64,000 nucleotides of DNA from NCBI RefSeq assembly GCF_964355755.1, contig NC_092670.1:10789201-10853200 (forward strand), read 5' to 3'. A program made the position numbers and the translations under genes. The stretch comes from Antedon mediterranea (lineage: Eukaryota > Echinodermata > Crinoidea > Comatulida > Antedonidae). Each line of letters starts with the position of its first letter. Positions within the stretch are counted from its first letter, which is position 1. The notes below the pieces were generated by a model, which saw nothing but the letters and a program-made list of their open reading frames with translations, was not told the origin of the DNA and made no database searches. Shown here piece after piece: positions 56,540 to 64,000 of this stretch.

Positions 56540-57560
56540 ATATTGTATAATTTTTTTTGTATTATATGTACAGTATATTATTTTGTAAACATAACATTCA
56601 ATAAATAAAAACTACTACAACAGTACACAGGATAAATTCTTCAAATTTACTTACACTTCATAATTTTACTGTAACTATTACAGTGCAAAAGGAGTTAATA
56701 AAATATATATATACAGTATATCTTATTGAATTCCTGTATTGTTTTTTGTGTCAATTTGTCTACTAATTATCAATGTGTTGATTGTGGCAGTAATTACGAC
56801 AGCTATAGTCTTCTAAGATCGCTCACATCCATTACAAAGTGTCATTTTAATAGTAAGAAACGTTTCAATAAATTGTGAATGTTGCCACTGTACGATACAT
56901 TTTATGTTTCTCACTACTTGCTCTTATTGTTCAATCGATCAACCTAAAAAAAAAAAGAAATTTGTGCCAAAATATCTGCATAAAATTGAACCTATTGCAT
57001 TTGATACAGAAAATATTTTTAAAATATTGCATCAGTAAAACATCCAAAACAATATTTAGATTTTCTTTTTTTTTATTTTCACTGCCGAATAGATTTAAAA
57101 ATTAAACCAATTCATCATGATTAAAACAAAAATACATCCCTTCTGGTGGTGGTCTACTGTAGCCCTAGCTAGCAGTGTACTGCCTAGGCCTACTACACTC
57201 TACTTCTAGAGACAGAAGTAGGCAGCAGTTAGGCTACTCGAGACTGTCAGTGCTAGTAGTAGTAGTAGTACAGTAGCAGCAAATTCGAGCCTAGGCCTAG
57301 CTAGGCCTCTCCTGTTAGCGAAACAAAAACTCACCTAAATGAATAAGATTCAACATCAAAGTTACCAACTGTAATTCTAACTTAGCATTCTGCTAGCTAT
57401 AGTTTTCGTGTTTTCTTCAAGATTCGTTTCGCATCACTACTCGACTCTCTCGCACGCATGCATTGCTATCGTTGTTGGCTGCTGTTGATTTGGAAAGCAT
57501 CATCATCCACACGATGTATCCATACAATATGAATATTTATGAGCTAACTCAGGTCAAGGG
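56540..57560. other. Interior of the TTAA element, no gene recognised
   Basis: AT-rich, with several CTAGGCCTA words near 57180-57310. One possible donor (CTCACCTAAATG on the plus strand, about 57330) could belong to a minus-strand exon. Confidence 0.3.
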
Positions 57561-57802
57561 TTAAATTAAACCGGAACACATTTGTCTTCCAGACAAATAG
57601 CTTCCGGTTGGTTAATTTTTGCATTAAATTGGGATTTTCCCGTGTAAAAAATTATTTTTTTCAATCCAAATTGAGGTCAAAGTGAATAACTTTTATGTGC
57701 AATTAAAATGGCCTATTCAACAAAAATATTGAAAAAAAAAATTTTTTTTCAGGGGGACAATACATCTTTAACAAAAGTGTTATAAAAATGCAATTGCTAT
57801 AT

Positions 57803-57960
57803 GAACAATCTGATTGTGTAAAAGTTAAAAATTCTGATTGTATAAAAGTTAAAAATTCTGATTGAATAAAAGTTAAAAATTATGAATGTATAAAAGTTAA
57901 AAATTCTGATTGTATAAAAGTTAAATTCTGATTGTATAAAAGTTAAAAAGTTAAAAATTC
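57803..57960. repeat. Tandem repeat, about 23-bp units
   Basis: Six or so units of TCTGATTGTATAAAAGTTAAAAA with small changes. Confidence 0.9.
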
Positions 57961-58019
57961 AAAGTAGGTACAATCATGTTAATAAAAATATGAAAAGTTA
58001 AAAATCTATAAAATGTACA

Positions 58020-58192
58020 TAAATCACAGTGTCTATTTAATCGTTCCTGTAAACGACATATATTATTGTCCTGCATTATTGTACATTTGAAATCGCCAGT
58101 TTTTTAACGCTGAAATTACTGTGTATTCGAGAACCATCTGTGGGCACGACCTAGATGGTACGCGAGCGAAGCGAGCGTACCATGTAGGTCGT
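58020..58192 (+). mobile_element. Helitron-like 3' terminal fragment
   Basis: It shares GTACATTTGAAATCGCCAGT and TGAAATTACT with the 3' part of the element at 20493 and ends with the TAGATGGTACGCGAGCG hairpin. The far stem has changed to CCATGTAGG, so the CTAG end is not intact. Confidence 0.6.
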
Positions 58193-58297
58193 GTAATTAA
58201 AAAAAAAAGTAATTAAAATGTTGAATAGCATTTAATCCGATTTACATTTAGGTAAAACTTAGGGTTCAAAGCATCATACAATAAGAAGATTCCAATA

Positions 58298-59535
58298 GGT
58301 AAATTTATTGGCCCTTGGGGAATTAACCTAAAACCTATATATAGATAAGTATTGCAATACTTTGACATTACTGTAAATACGTATTAACATTTGTGGTCGC
58401 CATTGAATTTACTGTGAGTGTGGGTACTGTTAGATGTATAACACAATCATGTACAAATAAACGTATTACTGTGAGTGTAGGCCCTACTGTTAATATATAG
58501 AACGTAGAATATACAAATAAACTGTAGTACTGACAGTTGCTTCTCAACCTTTGTATTAATTAATAATTACAAAGAATATAAACGTTGTAGTGGTACGTGT
58601 TTCGTTAAATGTACTATGCTATTTCAATCGACTATGACAGTGACAGTTTTAACAAAGTATTAAGTTGCAAATGTGTTACTGTATCAAGTGGTATATTATT
58701 TATAGGCCTGTGAGTAGGCCCTACTGTTATATAAAACGTACAATATACAAATAAACTGTACTACTGACAGTTGCTTCTCAACGTTTGTATTAATTAATAA
58801 TTACAAAGAATATAAACGTTGTAGTGGTACGTGTATCGTTACATGTACATGCTATTTCAATGGACTATAACAGTGACAGTTTTAATAAAGTATTAAATCG
58901 CAAATGTGTTACTGTATCAAGTGGTATATTATTTATAGGCCTATCAAAGTGAAAAACATATTTTGTTACTGAGTAGATAAATAATATATTAAAACATTGT
59001 TCTTCTTTGTACCCATATCCTCTTCCCCATCCCTCAAAACACAAATTGGGTTTGTTTAAATGAGTCCAAATAACAAATCTGGACTCATTTTGTGACAAGT
59101 TTCTCTTTCGGAAGTAATTCCCAGTGTGCTAATTTCAGTTTAATACATAAATCATCGTGTCTATTTATTCGTTTCTGTAAACAATAATAACTATTATCGT
59201 CCTGCAGTACGTACATTAAAATTTATTAGCCCTTGGGGAATTAACCTAAAACCTATATATAGATAAGTATTGCAATACTTGGACATTACTGTAAATACGT
59301 ATTAACATTTTGTGGTCGCCATTGAATTTACTGTGAGTGTGGGTACTGTTAGATGTATAACACAATCATGTACAAATAAACGTATTACTGTGATTGTAGG
59401 CCCTACTGTTATATAGAACGTACAATATACAAATAAACTGTAGTACTGACAGTTGCTTCTCAACGTTTGTATTAATTAATAATTACAAAGAATATAAACG
59501 TTGTAGTGGTACGTGTATCGTTGCATGTAACGAAC
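58298..59535 (+). repeat. Tandemly duplicated Helitron-like segments
   Basis: Block 58298-58610 recurs at 59217-59530 (spacing about 919 bp). Block 58505-58710 recurs at 58741-58945 (spacing about 236 bp). Both blocks (TGACAGTTGCTTCTCAACGT, ATTTACTGTGAGTGTGGGTA) belong to the 3' half of the element at 20493. Confidence 0.75.
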
Positions 59536-59838
59536 TGTTGCCTGTTATAATTTGTAATTGATCCATATAAATGTAAATATAAATTAATGTAAAGATGCAC
59601 TTAAAAGCTCTCTCTGGCGGACACTGTTACAGTTACACACGATGTTGGCATATCCATTCAAACCATACCCCCTCCCACCTCCTCCGTTTAACATATTATC
59701 GACCAAACATTAACTTCCCCCCCCCCCTCCCCATCTAAGCTCAATTACACGATCACACCTAGACAAATTATTAATTTAGTTAAAAAAATCAAAAACTCCC
59801 ACTGGTGGACAAACTGCATATTAGATAGTTATTAACTA

Positions 59839-60785
59839 CTAGATGGTACGCTCGCTTCGCTCGCGTACCATCTAGGTCGTGCCCACAAATGGTTCTGGAA
59901 TACTTCGCTCGCGTACCATGTAGGTCGTGCCCACAGATGGTTCTCGAATACATAATAATTTCAGCGTTAAAAAACTGGCGATTTCAAATGTACGTACCGC
60001 AGGACAATAATACATGTCGTTTACAGGAACGAATAAATAGACACCGTGATTTATGTACTCAACTAAAATTAGCACCCTGGGAATTACTTCTGAAAGAGAA
60101 ACTTGTCACAAAATGAGACCAATATTGTTCAAGTCAAATTTAAACAAACTTAATTTGTGTTTTGTATGTAACATTAGGGTTGAGGGATGGGGAAGAGGAT
60201 GCGTGCAAAGAAGAACAATTTTTAAATATTATTCTTTATCCATTTAGTAAGGAAATATTAATTGAACTTATTCAACTTTATGTTCCTAAGCGGTCTCTGA
60301 GATCTAGATCTGAGTCTCTTCTTGCCCATATATTTCATCCTTCCGTTAAGTTTTATGGAAATCGTTCATTTTCTTCGGCATCCGTTTCTCTATATATGGA
60401 ATGCGTTGCCTATTGAAATCCGTCAGGCTACTCCCACCAGTGTCTTCAAATCTCTCCTCAAAACCCACCTTTTTTATTTGTAATTTTCTAAATTGTTCTG
60501 TCCTTGTAAAGCGCATTGAGGCTTTCAGCATAATGCGCTATATCAAGTACCAGTTATTATTATTATTATTGTTTTCATTTTTTACAAATAATATACCACT
60601 ACACACAGTAAAACATTGCGATGTAATACTTTGTTGAAACTATCACCGTCATAGTCGATTGAAATAGTACAGTACATGTAACGATACATCACTACGACAT
60701 GTATATGTTTATATAATGTAAAACAATTTGTGAAAACCACCTCTATTCGGGGAAAATCATAAATTCGATTTAATCGTCAATAAAT
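59839..60785 (-). mobile_element. Helitron-like element, minus strand, 5' truncated
   Basis: On the minus strand it ends in the GCGAGCG hairpin and CTAG directly before T (59839-59842). A second partial hairpin follows at 59903-59925, so the terminus is partly duplicated. The body continues to about 60785, interrupted by a LINE tail at 60262-60572. The 5' TC end is missing where LINE-I begins. Confidence 0.65.
60262..60572 (+). mobile_element. 5'-truncated LINE 3' end (LINE-H)
   Basis: The last coding residues (YGNRSFSSAS, then in another frame LWNALPIEIRQAT-like text, SVFKSLLKTHLF) are followed by GTAAAGCGCATTGAGGC, ATAATGCGCTATATCAAGTA and (TTA)n. This GCGC stem and ATT tail are typical of L2/CR1-type LINE ends. 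It is inserted in the Helitron-like element. Confidence 0.7.
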
Positions 60786-61045
60786 ATTCAGTCAATAATC
60801 AATCAATAATTTTTTATTTCTCAAATAAAAACAAAATACAGTTAACATTTTCTAGAAAATAATAGATAATAAATGAGAAAAGGGGTACCCCACTGCAAGC
60901 TTAAGCTTTAAAATGTGGGGTCCATGGCAACATAATTAAAAATAAGGTAAGATAAGAAATATATATAATATATGATAATGAACAAAAAGACATTTAACTT
61001 AACAAATGCAGTTATTATTTGACTTAAGACAGATAAATGATCAAC

Positions 61046-63225
61046 TTAAACAATAATAGTTGAAACAAGGTATTCATGTAGTTTGAACTTAAATGAAGAT
61101 ATAAAATTAATAATTTTAATTTCATCTGGTAAAGAATTCCAAATTTTTGGTCCTTGAAAAGTTATATCATGCTTGCCAACCTCCGTATTAAAACAATCAT
61201 AAGCATAATCAAATTTATTTCTGGTATTATAATTATGAACTGAACTAAAAGTTTGAAAATAAGTATCAAACATTCTGGGCAGTTGATTATGTTTGAATTT
61301 AAACATAAATAAAGCAACATTTTTTGTAAGTAAGTCGTAAATATTAAGTGTATTAGATAAGACAAAAAGAGGAGCAGAATGGTGGAGGTAATGAACATTA
61401 TAAACTGATCTTAAAGCTCTTTTTTGCAAAATATAAATACGGTTTAAATTAATTTTTGAAGTAAAACCCCAAACGGTTATACCATAAATTAAATGTGGCA
61501 AAAAAAGTGATTTATAAATTAATAGTAAAACGGAGGAAGGCAAGGCATGTTTAAGTTTATTGAGGACACCGACCACTCTTGATAGTTTTAATGAAATTGT
61601 ATTAATATGAGAAATAAAAGATAAGTATTCGTCAATAAAAATGCCAAGAAATGTTGTTGCTTTAGTTCTTTCAATTTCGCTGATGCCGTAATATAATTTA
61701 GGAATGTTGGGGGGGATTAGTTTATTAACTGAACGAAAAATAATAAATTTGGTTTTTTTAATATTTAACAAAAGCTTATTTGATTTTAACCAGTTTGCAA
61801 TTTTAGTAAGTTCTTGATTCATTAAAATAATAGCTTGGTAGATGTCCTTATGATTAATAAATAAACTTGTATCATCTGCAAACATAACAATTTCAGCACA
61901 ATCACTAATATAATTTAAATCATTAATAAATAACAGAAATAAAAGCGGACCAAGGATGGATCCCTGTGGAACACCACACGAAACTGGCCGCAGCTCAGAG
62001 ACAATATCATTGATTGATATATATTGATGTCTGTTACTTAAATAATTTTCGAACCACTTAAGTGGTATACCTCTTATACCATAGAAACGTAACTTATTAA
62101 TTAAAATATCATGAGAAATACAATCAAAAGCCTTTGACAGGTCAATAAAAACTCCTAAAGTAAATTGTTTATTATCAATAGCAGACACAATATTATGGAT
62201 TGAATGATGGATGGCATGTATTGTAGAATGTTGGGAACGAAAACCAAACTGAGAATTGCTGAGGATGTTAAACTTTGTAAGAAATGAAATAGTTTGATCA
62301 TAAACTATTCTTTCAAGTAGTTTAGAAATAGTTGGCAAGATAGAGATGGGCCTATAGTTATTGATATTTGAGACCTCCCCACCTTTATGGATGGGTACAA
62401 CTTTAGCAATTTTCATTGCATTTGGAACCACACCCTTTACTAAAGACATGTTCATTATGAATGTTAGTGGTATAGCTAATGCCAATGGACATATCTTTAG
62501 TATATATGGACCAATGTTATCAAAACCAGGAGCTGTTGATTTTAAATTATTTATGTATGTTACTAATTCTTGTTCACATACAGGTTTGAAAAATAATGAT
62601 GAAGGAAAATTACCCTGAAGGAAATCATTGTAAGGTTGAACATTGCCATTGAATGGAGTATTCGAAAAAGAATTTGCAATATTTGAGAAAAATGAATTAA
62701 AAGCTTCGGCTTTTTCTTTGTCATTTGTATATTCACATTGACCATTTATTAGTTTAGCTGGGAATGAATTTTTCCTTTTTCTACCCATTACATTATTAAT
62801 TTCGCGCCATGTACTTTTCATATCACCTTGACATTTACCAAATACATTGTTATAGTGCTCTTGTTTACTAAATCTAATAATACTATTTAGTTTGTTTCTA
62901 TAACAACAATATTTTTTCCAATCTGAAGGTGATGACGAAGCTTTATATCTAGCATACAGCTTTTGCCTGGTTTTGATTGACTTGGCTATACCTTCAGTTA
63001 TCCAAGGTGATTTGAGCTTGTTTGCTCGAGTACGAATATTTTGCAGTGGAAAATGTCTGTTTATACAATCGTTAAGTATGTTATTAAAACTAGAAAAAGC
63101 TATGTTTACATCACTTTGTTCAAGTACTTCATTCCAGCTTATGTTATTTACATTTTCAATGAATTCTTGTTTAGATCTATCATTGTAAATACGTTTCTTA
63201 ATGAATTTAGGTGGTTTTTTTTTTA
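61046..63225 (-). CDS. LINE-I ORF2, reverse transcriptase part
   Basis: Target-primed reverse transcriptase, about 725 codons after the frame change. In order: linker with SPWITEGIAKSIKTRQKLYA, then GRKRKNSFP, NYRPISILPTISKLLERIVY, FGFRSQHST, FIDLSKAFDCISHDILINKL, CGVPQGSILGPLLFLLFIND and the catalytic FADDTSLF (about 61865-61885). It continues with NKLLLNIKKTKFIIF, the thumb with LPHLIYGITVWGF, ILQKRALRSVY and the C-terminal FQGPKIWNSLPDEI. The catalytic Asp pair is intact and there is no internal stop, unlike every other LINE here. The same frame is open upstream to 63469, but that stretch overlaps the endonuclease frame and is not LINE-like. Confidence 0.9.
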
Positions 63226-63995
63226 ATATGGAAGGATGAGTTAATACAAAATGTGGGAAAATGATCAGATAAATCGACAGTAAATATTCCGGATGTGAAA
63301 GAGGGATACAACGATTCAATATTACAGTAGATATTATCAATAATAGTAGAGCTATGCAAGGTAATTCTGGTTGGATTAGTAATAACAGGCTGAAATGAAT
63401 GACTGAAAATATTATCAATGTGATCCTGGACATATTGATCTGTACTAAGAAGGTTGATGTTAAAATCACCAGCTAAGTATGCCATTTTTTTATCTTCATT
63501 AATAATTTTCATGACTGATGATAGGTCCATATTTAAGGTGTTAGCGTTGGTGTCAGGTGGACGGTATATAATTCCAGCAATAATATTTTTACCAGAGTTA
63601 TTCTCAATTTCAATAAAAATTGATTCAGCTGACGTAATTAGGCTTGAGAGATCATATCTCCTTTTAAAAGCAACATGAGTTGAAACGTATAGTGCAACGC
63701 CACCACCTTTTTTATGTTCCCTGTTATTTAAAATAAGGTTATAATTTGGAATGCTTAGAAGATTGGTGTCGGTAGAATCCTTAATCCAAGTTTCAGTAAG
63801 GGCAAGTAGAGTAAAACTATGATTTAAGGACTGAATAAAGTTACAAAATTTATCAAACTTATTATTTAAACTTCTACAATTTAGATTTAATATTGAAAAG
63901 TTAGATGACGTTTCTGAACTATATATAGTATTAAACAAATCTATATCATAATAACTTGAGCAATGATTGCAATCACCATTGACATTATTTTGCAT
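63207..63995 (-). CDS. LINE-I ORF2, APE-type endonuclease part
   Basis: About 262 codons from near the window end. Motifs: NLNCRSLNNKFD, LALTETWI, GGGVALYV, IIYRPPD, GDFNINLL, TIIDNIYC and the catalytic SDHFP. This nuclease nicks the target DNA for priming. The frame ends in IKKKTT-stop, where the poly-A run shifts it out of the RT frame. One base more or less at that run would join the two. The true start may lie beyond 64000; the first ATG seen is at 63995. Confidence 0.88.
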   Translation of the reverse strand: MQNNVNGDCNHCSSYYDIDLFNTIYSSETSSNFSILNLNCRSLNNKFDKFCNFIQSLNHSFTLLALTETWIKDSTDTNLLSIPNYNLILNNREHKKGGGVALYVSTHVAFKRRYDLSSLITSAESIFIEIENNSGKNIIAGIIYRPPDTNANTLNMDLSSVMKIINEDKKMAYLAGDFNINLLSTDQYVQDHIDNIFSHSFQPVITNPTRITLHSSTIIDNIYCNIESLYPSFTSGIFTVDLSDHFPTFCINSSFHIKKKTT

Positions 63996-64000
63996 TGGAG

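Larger units (their letters stand above)
55361..57767. mobile_element. 2.4-kb TTAA-flanked TIR element
   Basis: The terminal repeats AGATGTATTGTCCCCC and GGGGGACAATACATCT are perfect over 16 bp, and TTAA lies directly outside both ends (55357-55360 and 57768-57771). TTAA target sites are the mark of piggyBac-type elements, but the TIR does not start CCC as is usual for them. Subterminal blocks are also inverted (GTTATTCACTT/AAGTGAATAAC, GAGCTAACTCA). Apart from a short minus-strand exon-like block nothing coding is seen. Confidence 0.7.
60793..64000 (-). mobile_element. Young CR1-like LINE, nearly intact, runs off the window (LINE-I)
   Basis: The 3' end is near 60793 with AATCAATCAATAATT. 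The 3' UTR runs to 61045, then ORF2 to at least 63995. Endonuclease and RT motifs are all kept. The only visible lesion is a single frame change at a run of ten A on the minus strand (about 63217-63226). ORF1, if any, lies outside. Confidence 0.9.

Overview
Eukaryotic nuclear DNA, AT-rich and intron-rich, most likely from a marine invertebrate deuterostome (echinoderm-like). That assignment is inference: the window has spliced genes for secreted fibrinogen-related (FReD) lectins, many diverged non-LTR retrotransposons, TIR transposons and Helitron-like elements, and many AGGCCTA words, but no single-copy marker gene. There is no operon and no bacterial gene structure; most short open frames are by-products of AT-rich repeats.

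The core of the window is a tandem pair of minus-strand FReD genes. Gene A (11946-27454) can be assembled completely from four exons with matching phases: signal peptide plus PAN/apple-like domain, FReD N-terminus, FReD middle, and FReD C-terminus with the Ca-site loop (310 aa). Gene B (33614-39814) has the same three FReD exons with near-identical sizes (135, 262 and 266 nt) and phases, but no PAN/signal exon was found. Its 5' side is occupied by a 913-bp TIR element 22 bp from the exon and then by a stack of nested transposons. Introns and downstream flanks of the two genes are homologous, so the pair arose by segmental duplication. Both carry a 50-bp minisatellite in the last intron (about 19 units in A, about 64 in B). 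Partial copies of the last exon lie just downstream of both genes.

Layout: 1-1735 no gene; 1735-5630 old minus-strand LINE broken by two inserted elements; 5630-6958 plus-strand LINE; 6961-9376 TIR elements with copies of an exon-like segment, plus the second copy of a CTCCGGAG-rich compound inverted-repeat element; 10.1-11.7 kb Helitron-like remnant; 11.7-27.5 kb gene A, whose third intron holds nested LINEs and a 1.39-kb Helitron-like element; 27.5-32.6 kb LINE remnants, an orphan bMERB-like exon and an unidentified two-exon coding segment; 33.5-39.8 kb gene B; 41.3-46.7 kb a four-level nest (retroelement ORF remnant, 4.3-kb TIR element, Gypsy pol, 945-bp Mutator-like element); 46.8-48.7 kb L1-like remnant and possible solo LTR; 48.95-51.75 kb large foldback element; 52-58 kb small repeats, a tRNA-like gene, Helitron-like DNA and a 2.4-kb TTAA-flanked element; 58-60.8 kb Helitron-like tandem blocks; 60.8-64 kb a young minus-strand LINE with nearly intact endonuclease and reverse transcriptase, running off the end.

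Functionally, the FReD genes would make secreted pattern-recognition lectins. Everything else appears to be mobile DNA that has lengthened their introns and possibly damaged the 5' end of gene B.
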